From: RGIG9041 sp045657265
Lineage (GTDB): Bacteria; Bacillota; Clostridia; Oscillospirales; QAKW01
Assembly: GCA_045657265.1 (NCBI GenBank)
Contig: JAZOSU010000015.1
Location: forward strand, 12,219-76,218
DNA: 64,000 nucleotides
Direction: 5' to 3'
Part shown: positions 16,522 to 25,485 of the stretch, piece by piece
Numbering within the stretch: the first letter of the stretch is position 1
How the letters are laid out: each line of letters begins with the position of its first letter
Position numbers and translations under genes: made by a program
Notes under the pieces: generated by a model
Seen by the model: the letters and a program-made list of their open reading frames with translations, nothing else
Databases searched by the model: none
What the model was told of the DNA's origin: nothing

Positions 16522-16581
16522 AGTAATTTATATGCAAAAAAACTGTTGCTCTTGCATAAATTTCATTAAAGGAGAGATTTT

Positions 16582-16842
16582 ATGAAAAACAATCCGGTAA
16601 AAGAATTTATAAGAGGAAAAAACTTTTCGGATATATCAAGTGAGAGCAGTATAGAAATAATCGGTAAAAAAAGGGTAATAATAGAACAAACTGAAAATAT
16701 AAAAGAATATGAAAATGAAAAAGTTAAAGTGATAAGCTCTAAAATTATCGTTGAAGTAACAGGGAAAGCTCTTTCTATTGACAGTTATTGTGATGGTATA
16801 ACCATAATAGACGGCTTTATTGAAAATATATCTTTAACATAG
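16582..16842 (+). CDS. yqfC: Sporulation protein YqfC
   Basis: This 86-residue protein matches the YqfC family: a short beta-rich protein with IIGKKRVIIEQTENIKEYEN near residues 26-45 and a glycine-containing C-terminal IDGFIENISL. YqfC is a sigma-E-regulated protein of unknown mechanism, nearly always encoded directly before yqfD as here (8-base gap). AAAGGAGAG precedes ATG 16582. It heads a plus-strand cluster, yqfC-yqfD-phoH-ybeY-dgkA-era, whose order is conserved in spore formers. Confidence 0.85.
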   Translation: MKNNPVKEFIRGKNFSDISSESSIEIIGKKRVIIEQTENIKEYENEKVKVISSKIIVEVTGKALSIDSYCDGITIIDGFIENISLT

Positions 16843-16850
16843 GTGATAAA

Positions 16851-18020
16851 ATGTTAGGACCGATTGTAAGATTTTTAACAGGCTCAATTCTGATTGAGGC
16901 GACAGGAAACAGTGAACTGTTTTTAAATGAAATATACAAAAGAAACTTAAAACTTTATATGCTCAAAAAATCAGGACATCTGAGTATAAGTTTTACGGTT
17001 GGCAGAAAAGACTACGGTAAAATCAAACAATTAGCAAATTCTACTCATACTCGGCTTGAAATTGTAAAAAAACAAGGTATGCCTCAGATACTGAAAAGAT
17101 TCAGCAAAAGATACGGAATTGCCGTGGGTTCGGGATTGTGTATAGTCTTTTTTTATTTGTTTTCTTTGTTTATTTGGAATATTGAAGTTTCGGGATGTGA
17201 AAAAACCACAAAACAGGAAGTGGTAATGCTTCTTGAACAATCGGGAATTTCTTTTGGAAAATTCAAATCATTTCTTGATATCAAAAATATAGAAAATGAA
17301 TTTTTAAAGGGAAACGATAAAATATCATGGGTATCTATTAATCTTAAAGGTACGACCGCTTATGTGGAAATCAGAGAGAAAAACGAAAAAGTAAAGCTTC
17401 TTGATGCAAAAACACCGTGCAGCATATATGCGTCGAGAGATGGGGTTATAGCATCTGTACATACTTATATGGGATATAGCGTTGTATCTGTCGGCGATAC
17501 TGTTACGGCAGGAGATTTGATTGTTACAGGCAATTATACCGATAAATACGGTGTTGAATACAAACTGCATTCCTACGCCAAAATTATGGCTTATACAGTT
17601 CATTCACATTCCGTAAACATACCTTTTAACAGTAAACAACACGTAAAAACAGGCAGATTTAAAAATAAATATTCAATAAAACTGCTAAGATTTAATATAC
17701 CTCTTTATTTTATTAAAAATATAAGATATAATAACTATGACATTACGATGGCGCAGACTGAACTTAAATTAGGAAAGCATTTTGTTTTGCCTGTCAGTAT
17801 TGTAAAAACAACCTATACTGAAGTTGAAGATGTTATAGTAAAAAAATCGGAAGAAGTTGCTCTTATGGAAGCATATGAACAACTTTATGATTTTGAATAT
17901 AACCTTGTGGGAATTGTTGTTAATGACAGACATTACGAAAAAACAAAAGACGAAAACGGACTAACCGTTAAAGTATTACTTGATTGCTATGAACAAATAG
18001 GAGTAACAGGACAACTGTAG
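16851..18020 (+). CDS. yqfD: Sporulation protein YqfD
   Basis: The 389-residue protein has a cytoplasmic N-terminal domain, one membrane helix near residues 88-107 (IAVGSGLCIVFFYLFSLFIW), and a large outer domain with IWNIEVSGCEKTTKQEVVMLL and DGVIASVHTYMGYSVVSVGD. The outer part resembles a POTRA-like plus biotinyl/lipoyl-like arrangement. YqfD is a sigma-E-dependent sporulation protein needed for efficient spore formation in some Bacillus and Clostridium species. Its place between yqfC and phoH is the conserved gene order. It may be made during vegetative growth as well if read from the upstream region. Confidence 0.88.
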   Translation: MLGPIVRFLTGSILIEATGNSELFLNEIYKRNLKLYMLKKSGHLSISFTVGRKDYGKIKQLANSTHTRLEIVKKQGMPQILKRFSKRYGIAVGSGLCIVFFYLFSLFIWNIEVSGCEKTTKQEVVMLLEQSGISFGKFKSFLDIKNIENEFLKGNDKISWVSINLKGTTAYVEIREKNEKVKLLDAKTPCSIYASRDGVIASVHTYMGYSVVSVGDTVTAGDLIVTGNYTDKYGVEYKLHSYAKIMAYTVHSHSVNIPFNSKQHVKTGRFKNKYSIKLLRFNIPLYFIKNIRYNNYDITMAQTELKLGKHFVLPVSIVKTTYTEVEDVIVKKSEEVALMEAYEQLYDFEYNLVGIVVNDRHYEKTKDENGLTVKVLLDCYEQIGVTGQL

Positions 18021-18037
18021 TAAAGGCGGATTTTTTA

Positions 18038-19021
18038 ATGGAAAGAACTTTAAACGTAAAAGACAGCGAGAATATGTCTGTTGTTTTCGGTCCTTTTGAC
18101 GAAAACATAGAAATTATCGAAAAAGAACTTAATGTCAGAATAATCGGCAGAGGGGATATGCTTTCGATAAGCGGTGATAAAGATAACGTTGAGCGGGCAA
18201 TAACTACTCTTGAAAACCTGTTTGAAGTTGCAAAAATCCGCGATATCATAGACGTTCAGACTGTAAAATATATAATAAGTATTTCTCTTGAACATAATGC
18301 TGAGAATGTTGCAAAAGCGCTTGATGAATGTATTTGTATTACAAATGCAGGCAGACCTATAAAACCTAAAACAATATCTCAGAAAAAGTATGTTGAAGCC
18401 ATCAATAAAAACGTTGTGACGTTCGGTGTCGGTCCTGCAGGTACAGGTAAAACATATCTTGCGGTGGCTCTTGCTGTTACTGCTCTTAAAAATAAAATCG
18501 TTTCTAAAATTATACTTACAAGACCTGCGGTCGAGGCAGGGGAAAATCTTGGATTTCTCCCGGGTGATCTTCAAAATAAAGTAGACCCTTATCTTCGCCC
18601 ACTTTATGATGCTCTTTTTGATATGCTTGGAGCTGATACCTTTGCGAAATATATGGAAAAAGGAATTATCGAGATTGCACCTCTTGCATATATGAGAGGC
18701 AGGACTCTTGAAAACAGTTTTATAATTCTTGATGAAGCTCAAAATACAACTATTGAACAGATGAAAATGTTTTTAACTAGATTTGGATTTAATTCAAAAA
18801 TTGTAGTTACAGGAGACGTCACTCAGGTTGATCTTCCCAAAGGAAAAACATCGGGACTTGTTCATGCACTGAAAATTCTTGATAATATAGAACTTATCGG
18901 AGTTCATAAATTCGACAAAAAAGATATTGTGCGACACGCTTTAGTACAAAAAATTGTAGATGCGTATGAAAATTCAAATAAAAAAGGAAGTGACATTAAT
19001 GGAGCTGACAGTAACCTTTGA
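18038..19021 (+). CDS. phoH: PhoH-family ATPase
   Basis: The 327-residue protein has an N-terminal KH-like domain (IIGRGDMLSISGDKDNVERA near residues 32-51) and a C-terminal P-loop ATPase domain. Walker A is GVGPAGTGKTYLAVALAV near residue 129 and Walker B LDEAQNTTIEQMKMFL near residue 231. PhoH proteins are linked with RNA metabolism and often sit next to ybeY, as here. The ybeY start lies 23 bases inside the end of this gene. Function in RNA processing is inferred from family and context. Confidence 0.92.
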   Translation: MERTLNVKDSENMSVVFGPFDENIEIIEKELNVRIIGRGDMLSISGDKDNVERAITTLENLFEVAKIRDIIDVQTVKYIISISLEHNAENVAKALDECICITNAGRPIKPKTISQKKYVEAINKNVVTFGVGPAGTGKTYLAVALAVTALKNKIVSKIILTRPAVEAGENLGFLPGDLQNKVDPYLRPLYDALFDMLGADTFAKYMEKGIIEIAPLAYMRGRTLENSFIILDEAQNTTIEQMKMFLTRFGFNSKIVVTGDVTQVDLPKGKTSGLVHALKILDNIELIGVHKFDKKDIVRHALVQKIVDAYENSNKKGSDINGADSNL

Positions 19022-19448
19022 TGGTGAATATTATAACGATTCAATAGAAAAAGCAATTTATGCTGCTTTGAAAAGTGAAAACGTTGATATAGACTGTGAA
19101 GTTGAGGTTGTTATTACAGATAAAGAAACTATAAAAGAACTTAATAACCAAACCCGTGGAATTGATAAACCGACCGATGTTTTGTCATTTCCTATGTTTG
19201 AAAATATAACTAATGCAGTTCCTGAACAAGACGGAAAAGTGTTTTTAGGAAGTATGGTTATATGTAAAGACAAAGCAATAGAACAGGCAAAAGAATACGG
19301 ACATTCAGAGCTTCGTGAAGTATCTTTCCTTGCAGTTCACAGTACTTTGCATTTACTTGGCTATGACCACGAACTCGGCAAACAGGAAGAAAGTGAAATG
19401 TTTGAAAAACAAGAAAATGTTTTGCAGACAATGGGGATAACCAGATGA
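18999..19448 (+). CDS. ybeY: Endoribonuclease YbeY
   Basis: The 149-residue protein is the conserved metal-dependent endoribonuclease that matures 16S rRNA 3' ends and takes part in ribosome quality control. The catalytic HxxxHxxxxxH motif is present as AVHSTLHLLGYDHE, and RGIDKPTDVLSFPM is the other family signature. ATG 18999 is chosen because GGAAG (18986-18990) is 8 bases upstream and this gives the usual length. A longer frame from 18960 lies wholly within phoH. The gene overlaps phoH by 23 bases and dgkA by 4. Confidence 0.94.
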   Translation: MELTVTFDGEYYNDSIEKAIYAALKSENVDIDCEVEVVITDKETIKELNNQTRGIDKPTDVLSFPMFENITNAVPEQDGKVFLGSMVICKDKAIEQAKEYGHSELREVSFLAVHSTLHLLGYDHELGKQEESEMFEKQENVLQTMGITR

Positions 19449-19915
19449 AAGCTTTTATAACTTTGCTTAAAAGTTTTGGATACGCTTTTAACGGTATATG
19501 GTTGTGTATTAAAAATTGCCGTAATTTCAGAATACATATGATAGCCGTTTTGTACGTGATGTACTTTTCGAGGTTTTACGATTTTGATGTAGCTATATAC
19601 GGTATACTGTTTTTAACTTTTGCTATGGTGTTGACGGCAGAATGTATCAACAGTTCACTTGAATATACCTGTAATTCGGTAACGGATAAATATAACGAGA
19701 ATATTAAAAAAGCTAAAGATACGGCGGCAGGAGCTGTTCTGATCTGTGCGATTTTTGCGATTTTTATCGCTTTGTTGTTTTTTTCAAGAATTGATATTAT
19801 TTTGCAGATAATTGATTATTTTGCATCGCCTTTAAAATTATTGATTTTTGCACTTTCAATAATTATTTCTTTGATTTTTATCTTTTATAAGGATGTTTTT
19901 AAAAATGGAAAATAA
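19445..19915 (+). CDS. dgkA: DgkA-type diacylglycerol/undecaprenol kinase
   Basis: The 156-residue protein has the small trimeric kinase core with three membrane helices: SFGYAFNGIWLCIKNCRNFR near residues 10-29, VLTAECINSSLEYTCNSVTD near residues 59-78 (catalytic Glu and Asn) and KAKDTAAGAVLICAIFAIF. In Gram-positive bacteria such proteins mostly phosphorylate undecaprenol, returning the lipid carrier for cell-wall synthesis. It is longer than the usual 120-130 residues because of an added C-terminal membrane helix. Its start overlaps the ybeY stop by 4 bases, and era begins within its last codons. Confidence 0.9.
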   Translation: MKAFITLLKSFGYAFNGIWLCIKNCRNFRIHMIAVLYVMYFSRFYDFDVAIYGILFLTFAMVLTAECINSSLEYTCNSVTDKYNENIKKAKDTAAGAVLICAIFAIFIALLFFSRIDIILQIIDYFASPLKLLIFALSIIISLIFIFYKDVFKNGK

Positions 19916-20792
19916 TAATTCAAAAACAGTTTTTGTGACACTTTGCGGTAGACCAAACGTTGGCAAGTCAACACTTTTAAATGCTTTTTTGGGTAAAAAA
20001 GTTTCAATAGTTTCACCTAAAGCTCAAACTACACGTGTAAGAGTTACAGGCGTACTTACTCAAAATAATTGTCAGTATGTTTTTTTGGATACACCCGGTA
20101 TGCACAAACCAAAAAGCGGTCTCGGTCAGGCAATGGTACAGGCGGTTGGCGAGGGTATAGAAAACGCGGATATTACGCTGTTTGTAGTTGAGGCGGGAGA
20201 CCGTATAATGTCAACTGAACGCAGTATTATTAAGATGCTTGTATCAAATAAAATGCGTGCATTTCTTATTGTTAATAAAACTGATAGTGTAGATAAAGAA
20301 AAAATACTTTCTACTATAGCGGAGTTTTCTTCTGCATATAATTTTGAAGAAATAATTCCTGTAAGCGCAAAAACACGCGACGGTCTTGATACGGTACTTG
20401 AAGAACTGTATAAACGGGCAGAAGATTCATTTTTCTATTATGATGAAAACTTTGTCAGCGATATGCCTGGTGCAAATTACGTTTGCGAAGTTATAAGAGA
20501 AAAAATGCTTTATAATCTCGGTCTTGAAATACCCCATACCGTTGCTCTTATAGCCGAGAACTTTGAAGAAACTGAAAATCTCGTAAGATGTTCTGTTACA
20601 GTTTATTGTACAAGAGAAAGTCATAAAGGTATAATAATCGGCAAAAAAGGTTCAATGCTCAAAAAAATCAACACCGAAGCAAGAATTGAACTTGAACGAT
20701 ATTTTGATAAAAAAGTGTTTGTCGAATGTTTTGTTAAAGTTAAAAACGATTGGCAGAACAGCAGTTCCATGCTTCGTATGCTTGGGTTGTAA
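19905..20792 (+). CDS. era: GTPase Era
   Basis: The 295-residue protein binds 16S rRNA during 30S assembly. The GTPase domain shows G1 GRPNVGKST near residue 15, G2 region QTTR, G3 DTPGMH, and G4 NKTD. The C-terminal KH domain has IIIGKKGSMLKKI near residue 243. ATG 19905 is preferred: AAGGA (19889-19893) is 11 bases upstream and the protein then starts like other Era proteins. An in-frame ATG at 19893 overlaps the ribosome site. The gene overlaps dgkA by 11 bases. A stem (20814-20861) and yqzL follow. Confidence 0.95.
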   Translation: MENNNSKTVFVTLCGRPNVGKSTLLNAFLGKKVSIVSPKAQTTRVRVTGVLTQNNCQYVFLDTPGMHKPKSGLGQAMVQAVGEGIENADITLFVVEAGDRIMSTERSIIKMLVSNKMRAFLIVNKTDSVDKEKILSTIAEFSSAYNFEEIIPVSAKTRDGLDTVLEELYKRAEDSFFYYDENFVSDMPGANYVCEVIREKMLYNLGLEIPHTVALIAENFEETENLVRCSVTVYCTRESHKGIIIGKKGSMLKKINTEARIELERYFDKKVFVECFVKVKNDWQNSSSMLRMLGL

Positions 20793-20813
20793 AATATTCC
20801 CTTGATTATTAAA

Positions 20814-20861
20814 ATCACCGTAACAAAAAATAGTCATAAAGAATAAAATAATAGCGGTGAT
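20814..20861 (+). promoter_or_regulatory. Stem masking the yqzL ribosome site
   Basis: ATCACCG (20814-20820) is complementary to CGGTGAT (20855-20861) across a 34-base AT-rich loop. The right arm contains GGTGA, the only ribosome-site candidate for ATG 20865. It may set a low rate of yqzL initiation. Confidence 0.45.
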
Positions 20862-20864
20862 ACT

Positions 20865-21020
20865 ATGACAGAAAATCAGATTTGGCAGATATTTAAAAAT
20901 ACAGGAAGCGTTGAAGCGTATATAACGTTTTCGCAAATGAAAGAAAAAACGGAGACAGTCAATGGCGTCGACTTTAAAGACAAAAGGGATAATATTGAAA
21001 ATGAAGGATACTCCGGGTAA
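20865..21020 (+). CDS. yqzL: YqzL-family small protein
   Basis: A 51-residue frame begins at ATG 20865 (MTENQIWQIFKNTGSVEAYI...) and ends at TAA 21018-21020. The N-terminal pattern of a Trp, a Phe and a TG-x-x-x-AY-x-x-F segment matches YqzL, a tiny conserved protein that in Bacillus is also encoded exactly between era and recO. It overlaps the recO start by 59 bases in another frame. Its 3' half shows no family match and may be unconstrained beyond the recO code. Function is unknown. Confidence 0.75.
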   Translation: MTENQIWQIFKNTGSVEAYITFSQMKEKTETVNGVDFKDKRDNIENEGYSG

Positions 21021-21672
21021 GGATAAACTTGTTTATTTTCTTACTGAAAAAGGTCTTGTTAAAGCTTTTATGACTCCTAAGCGTATGGCAGGCAAAAAAA
21101 GTTTTACGGTTGATTTGTTTTCTTACGGTGAAATTGTTTATTTTGAAACCGATTCAGGAAATAACCTTGTTAATTCAGTAACACCTGAAGAGTATTTTTA
21201 CGGTATACGTGAAAATATTTCAAGCTTTTACGGAGCGGGATATTTTGCATCTTTGGCGCTGTATACTCTTCAGGATGCCGAAACTGATACTGTTTCACTT
21301 CTTAACCTTATACTTACATCATTTGACAGACTTTCAAAAGGGGAAGATGTTAAAAGCGTAAAACCTGTTTTTGAACTAATTATTTCAAAACTTCTTGGGA
21401 TTTTTCCTTGTCTTGAAGCACAAACCAAAAGTAATAATTACTATTTTGCTTTTGACGACGGAAGACTTCATTTAAACGCAGTTGCCGGCAGTATATTTGT
21501 TTCACGCAATGTAATAATGGCTGTTTACAGAATAATCAATTCATCAATAAAAGATGCTTTTGATGTTAAATGTGAAAATGAGGACATGCTATACAGACTG
21601 TCGGAACAATATATTCTGTATCATACTGAATATAATTTTGATACACTTAAATACTTAAACGGAGTAATTTGA
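20962..21672 (+). CDS. recO: DNA repair protein RecO
   Basis: The 236-residue protein helps RecR load RecA onto SSB-coated single-stranded DNA. The N-terminal OB fold starts TLKTKGIILKMKDTPGKDKL, followed by a helical C-terminal domain with FELIISKLLGIFPCLEA near residues 138-154. The four-cysteine zinc site of many RecO proteins is largely missing here; only one of its cysteines is apparent. GGAGA (20951-20955) lies 6 bases upstream of ATG 20962. The position after era is the standard order. Confidence 0.9.
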   Translation: MASTLKTKGIILKMKDTPGKDKLVYFLTEKGLVKAFMTPKRMAGKKSFTVDLFSYGEIVYFETDSGNNLVNSVTPEEYFYGIRENISSFYGAGYFASLALYTLQDAETDTVSLLNLILTSFDRLSKGEDVKSVKPVFELIISKLLGIFPCLEAQTKSNNYYFAFDDGRLHLNAVAGSIFVSRNVIMAVYRIINSSIKDAFDVKCENEDMLYRLSEQYILYHTEYNFDTLKYLNGVI

Positions 21673-21676
21673 TAAA

Positions 21677-24055
21677 GTGAACGACCGAAAAAATTTCTAT
21701 TATAAAAAATCTCTTGCTGCTCTTGAATTCGATAAGGTAAAAGAAATACTTTCTACATATGCGGCAATAGACAAAACCAAACAAATCATTAAAAATATGG
21801 TTCCGCTTTACGATTTGGAATGCGCACGTCGTATGCAGATGGAAACAACGCAGGCAAGAAATATGATTGCTCTTAATAATCGTCTGCCTATGGGAAATTT
21901 GTCAGACGATATTGATTTGTATATCGGTAAAGCAGTTAAGGGTATTACTCTTAATGTGAAAGACTTTATGTCTATTGCAAAACTTATGCAGATATCTGTA
22001 AATATGTCTCGTTTTCAGGCGGACAGCAATGCGGATTGCAGTTTGCTTTCTGTTATGTTTGAAAAACTTTATACAGATAAGGCTTTGCTTGACAGAATAA
22101 ATAAAACTTTTCCCGATGGCGAACATATCGCAGATGATGCATCGCCTCAGCTTCTTTCTATCAGAAGAGCAATTATCAGAGAATCGGCAAAAATCAAAGA
22201 TACTCTTGATAAGTATATTAAAAATGCAGATGTTGCACAATATTTGCAGGAATCTATAGTTACTATCCGTTATGACAGATTTGTAATTCCTGTTAAAGCT
22301 GAAAACCGCAGTAATATCAAGGGTCTTGTTCACGATACTTCAAATACGGGTTCGACTCTTTTTGTAGAACCGCTGTTTGTTATTGAGGCGAATAATAATA
22401 TAAGACGGCTTGAAAACGAAGAAAAACAGGAAATAGAAAGAATATTAAAAGAACTTACCGAGCTTGTCTCTGTCTATGCTCCATCTCTTCTTGATTCCTA
22501 TAAAAATCTTTTGTCTCTTGACTATATTTTTGCCAAAGCGAGATATAGTTATGACAAAGATATGATTGAACCAAAATTATCGAAAACAAAAAAAATCAGT
22601 TTTAAGAATGCATATCATCCACTTATTTCAAAAGATGTAATGGTTCCTTTGAGTATATCAATGGATGGGGACACCGATACAGTTATAGTTACAGGACCTA
22701 ATACAGGCGGTAAAACCGTATTTCTTAAAACGCTCGGTCTTATGTGTTTGATGGCAAAATCAGGTATGCACATTCCTTGCCATGAGGCGGAAATATTTGT
22801 GTTTGATAAAGTATATGCAGATATAGGTGATGAACAGTCAATAGAGCAGTCTCTTTCTACTTTTTCGTCTCATATGAAAAATATTAAAAATATTATCGCA
22901 AACGCATCCGATTCTTCTCTTGTTCTTTTTGATGAGTTGGGAAGCGGAACCGATCCTGTAGAAGGTGCCGCCCTTGCTATAGCTGTTATTGAAAAAATCA
23001 GATCTCTTGGCAGTTTTGCAGCTTGTACGACACATTACAGTGAACTGAAAACATACGCTCTTGAAACTGATGGTATAAAAAATGCTTCTTTTGAGTTTGA
23101 CCTTAAATCACTCAGCCCTACTTATAGAATAAACATCGGTATACCGGGCAAATCGTATGCTTTTGAAATTTCAAAACATCTTGGTATTCAAAGCGATGTT
23201 ATAGAAAACGCAAAAGCTTTGGTTGGTGATGATGTAAAACGTTTTGATAAAGTTGTAGACCAACTGCTTCGCGAAAAAAACGAATATGAAAATCTCAAAC
23301 GTGAACTTGCATCTTCACGACTTGAATTGTTGGCACAAAAACAGGAATTTGAAGAAAAATCACGTAAACTTGATAAAAATATTGACAGAGAACTTGAAAA
23401 TGCAAGAATCAAAGCGCGTCAGGTTGTTGAAAAAGCAAGACACGATGCAGCTGTCATGCTTGAAAATCTCAAAAAGCAAAAAGATGAACTTGATAAAAAT
23501 TCATATTTGAAAATGAAAAGTATGATACGTTCCGGTATGTCAAAACTTGACGTAGAAGATAGCGGAACAAAACAAGAACAACCGGTAGGTGAACGTATAG
23601 CCAAAGCTGAAGTCGGTATGAAAGTTTTTGTTGGTAAGCTTTCAAAAACAGGTGAGATTATTTCAGTTTCGGGAGACAGTGCAAAGGTGAAGTGCGGAGC
23701 AATTTCTATAAATGTAAAAGTTTCGGATTTATTTGTAGCACCTGAAGAAAAGAAACCTGTAAATAAGAAGGTTCAAAGCAGTGCAAAAGTTATAAGAACT
23801 GCGAGTCTTGAGGCAAAAATGGAACTTGATATCAGAGGAGAAACAGTCCTTGATGCTTGTGATGCTATTGACAGATTTCTTGATTCGGCTATACTTGACC
23901 ATCTCAGCTCCGTGTCTATAATTCACGGCAAAGGCACCGGTGCGCTTCGTTCAGGGGTACATGCTCATCTTAAAGGTCACCGTCAGGTCAAAGGCTTCAG
24001 ACTTGGAGCCTACGGAGAAGGGGACAGCGGTGTTACCGTTGTAGAATTAAAATAG
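21677..24055 (+). CDS. mutS2: MutS2 with Smr nuclease domain
   Basis: The 792-residue protein is the MutS2-type ATPase. It acts in ribosome rescue after collisions (RqcU in B. subtilis) and in suppressing recombination. It has the MutS core and clamp (residues 1-320), Walker A GPNTGGKTVFLKTLG near residue 340, Walker B LVLFDELGSGTDPVEGAALA near residue 415, a long charged coiled coil at about 520-620, a KOW-like segment, and a C-terminal Smr domain with LDIRGETVLDACDAIDRFLD and HGKGTGALR. GTG 21677 is used, 4 bases after the recO stop, with GGAG 12 bases upstream. Confidence 0.95.
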   Translation: MNDRKNFYYKKSLAALEFDKVKEILSTYAAIDKTKQIIKNMVPLYDLECARRMQMETTQARNMIALNNRLPMGNLSDDIDLYIGKAVKGITLNVKDFMSIAKLMQISVNMSRFQADSNADCSLLSVMFEKLYTDKALLDRINKTFPDGEHIADDASPQLLSIRRAIIRESAKIKDTLDKYIKNADVAQYLQESIVTIRYDRFVIPVKAENRSNIKGLVHDTSNTGSTLFVEPLFVIEANNNIRRLENEEKQEIERILKELTELVSVYAPSLLDSYKNLLSLDYIFAKARYSYDKDMIEPKLSKTKKISFKNAYHPLISKDVMVPLSISMDGDTDTVIVTGPNTGGKTVFLKTLGLMCLMAKSGMHIPCHEAEIFVFDKVYADIGDEQSIEQSLSTFSSHMKNIKNIIANASDSSLVLFDELGSGTDPVEGAALAIAVIEKIRSLGSFAACTTHYSELKTYALETDGIKNASFEFDLKSLSPTYRINIGIPGKSYAFEISKHLGIQSDVIENAKALVGDDVKRFDKVVDQLLREKNEYENLKRELASSRLELLAQKQEFEEKSRKLDKNIDRELENARIKARQVVEKARHDAAVMLENLKKQKDELDKNSYLKMKSMIRSGMSKLDVEDSGTKQEQPVGERIAKAEVGMKVFVGKLSKTGEIISVSGDSAKVKCGAISINVKVSDLFVAPEEKKPVNKKVQSSAKVIRTASLEAKMELDIRGETVLDACDAIDRFLDSAILDHLSSVSIIHGKGTGALRSGVHAHLKGHRQVKGFRLGAYGEGDSGVTVVELK

Positions 24056-24069
24056 TTTAGGAGATAAAA

Positions 24070-24573
24070 ATGTTTGCACCAGATTATTTTTTAAATTCGG
24101 TTTTTGATGTAGATGCTGAGTTTATAAAAAATAATAACTGCAAGGCGGTTATATTTGATATTGACAATACTTTGGTGGGATTTACCGTCAAACATCCTAC
24201 CGAAGAAATCAAAAACTACATAGATTCTCTTTTGAAAAGTGGAATAAAAATTTCAATCGCATCAAATAACAACGAAGAAAGAGTTACAGAATTTACTCGT
24301 TCGCTTGGAGTGGATTTTGCTTTCAGAGCTTGTAAGCCGCTTCCTTTTGCACTTTTAAAGCTTTGTAAAAAAATGAATGTAAAGCCAAAACAGACTATGC
24401 TTGTGGGTGATCAGGTATTTACCGATTCACTTGGTGCAAATCTTTGTAATATGGTTTCTGTTATGGTAGATATTATAGATACAAAAGAAAATCTTACTTT
24501 TAAGATTAAACGAGCTCTTGAAAAACCTGTTATAAATGCAAAGAAAAGAAAGGATGCGAGAAAAAATGGTTAA
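24070..24573 (+). CDS. YqeG-type HAD phosphatase
   Basis: The 167-residue protein is a class IIIA HAD phosphatase related to YqeG and to yeast Gep4, the phosphatidylglycerophosphate phosphatase. Motif I is AVIFDIDNTLVGF near residue 26, motif II SIASNNNEERV near residue 62, and motif III VGDQVFTDSLGAN near residue 116. It follows mutS2 by 14 bases and its end overlaps the next gene by 8 bases. Whether it acts on phospholipid intermediates is inferred from the family. Confidence 0.88.
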   Translation: MFAPDYFLNSVFDVDAEFIKNNNCKAVIFDIDNTLVGFTVKHPTEEIKNYIDSLLKSGIKISIASNNNEERVTEFTRSLGVDFAFRACKPLPFALLKLCKKMNVKPKQTMLVGDQVFTDSLGANLCNMVSVMVDIIDTKENLTFKIKRALEKPVINAKKRKDARKNG

Positions 24574-25414
24574 ATTCGGACCTGCAGGTAATTGCGAAAT
24601 GTTTTATGAAGCAGGGTATAAAAACACCTTTCAGATGCCTGAGTTTTTAGGTAGTATAGGACTTGATGCATACGAAGTGCAATGCGGTAGAGGTGTCAGA
24701 ATGGGAGACGATGCAGCAGAAAAACTCGCCTTGTCTGCTAAAGAAAACGATATATCTTTGTCCATTCACGCACCGTACTATATTTCGATGTCAAGCGTTG
24801 ATGAAGAAAAGCGTATGGGCAGTATAAACTATATACTCCAAAGCGCCGCTCTTGCAAAAAAAATTGATGCAAAAAGAATAATAGTTCATAGCGGTTCATG
24901 TTCTAAAATATCAAGAGAAGAAGCCCTTGAACTTGCACTTGATACGATGAAAAAAGCTGTTAATCAAATGGACGAGAACGGTTTTGCTGATATAAGTATT
25001 TGCCCCGAAACTATGGGGAAAATAAATCAGCTTGGAACGCTTTATGAAGTCATGGAACTTTGTAAGGTTGACGAGCGTATAATTCCGGCAATTGATTTCG
25101 GTCATCTTAATGCAAGGGAAGGCGGTATTCTTAAAACAGTAGCCGACTTTGAAAAAATTGTTGACACCATAGAAAAGGAACTCGGCGGATTTCGAGCTGA
25201 AAATTTTCACGTACATTTTTCTAAAATTGAGTATTCAGCAGGGGGAGAGAAAAAACATCTTACTTTTGAAGATAAAGTTTTTGGTCCCGAATTTGAGCCG
25301 TTTGCAGAAGTAATATATAAACGTAATCTTTCTCCTGTTATCATTTGCGAAAGCGCAGGAACTATGTCAAAGGATGCTTTGTATATGAAGAATTACTATA
25401 ATTCGATAAAATAA
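24566..25414 (+). CDS. Endonuclease IV-like TIM-barrel protein
   Basis: The 282-residue protein belongs to the AP-endonuclease-2/xylose-isomerase-like superfamily. It carries metal-ligand motifs of endonuclease IV: LSIHAPYYI near residue 69, IIVHSGSC near 110, SICPETMGK near 145, PAIDFGHLNA near 176 and FHVHFSKIEYS near 213. Endonuclease IV repairs abasic sites through a trinuclear zinc centre; these clostridial relatives are untested and could act on sugars instead. ATG 24566 is chosen over earlier in-frame starts because AAAGGA (24548-24553) lies upstream. It overlaps the yqeG-like gene by 8 bases. Confidence 0.8.
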   Translation: MVKFGPAGNCEMFYEAGYKNTFQMPEFLGSIGLDAYEVQCGRGVRMGDDAAEKLALSAKENDISLSIHAPYYISMSSVDEEKRMGSINYILQSAALAKKIDAKRIIVHSGSCSKISREEALELALDTMKKAVNQMDENGFADISICPETMGKINQLGTLYEVMELCKVDERIIPAIDFGHLNAREGGILKTVADFEKIVDTIEKELGGFRAENFHVHFSKIEYSAGGEKKHLTFEDKVFGPEFEPFAEVIYKRNLSPVIICESAGTMSKDALYMKNYYNSIK

Positions 25415-25424
25415 TAAAATTTAC

Positions 25425-25453
25425 TTGAAAATAAAAGAATATTGTAGTACAAT
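25425..25453 (+). promoter_or_regulatory. Sigma-A promoter of efp
   Basis: TTGAAA (25425-25430), a 17-base spacer and TACAAT (25448-25453) precede GGAGGT (25470-25475) and efp ATG 25486. Confidence 0.82.
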
Positions 25454-25485
25454 ATGTGAAGAATATTTTGGAGGTAATTTATAAT

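Noticed and set aside
16531..16558. TATGCAA...TTGCATA inverted repeat between the ylbJ-like gene and yqfC read as divergent sigma-E promoters (CATA -10 boxes)
   Set aside because: The predicted start points would fall in the ribosome site of yqfC or at the ylbJ-like start codon, and -35 spacing does not fit.
17325..18742. Minus-strand frames opposite yqfD and phoH
   Set aside because: They overlap fully conserved genes and show the Phe/Ile/Asn/Lys-rich composition of antisense shadows.
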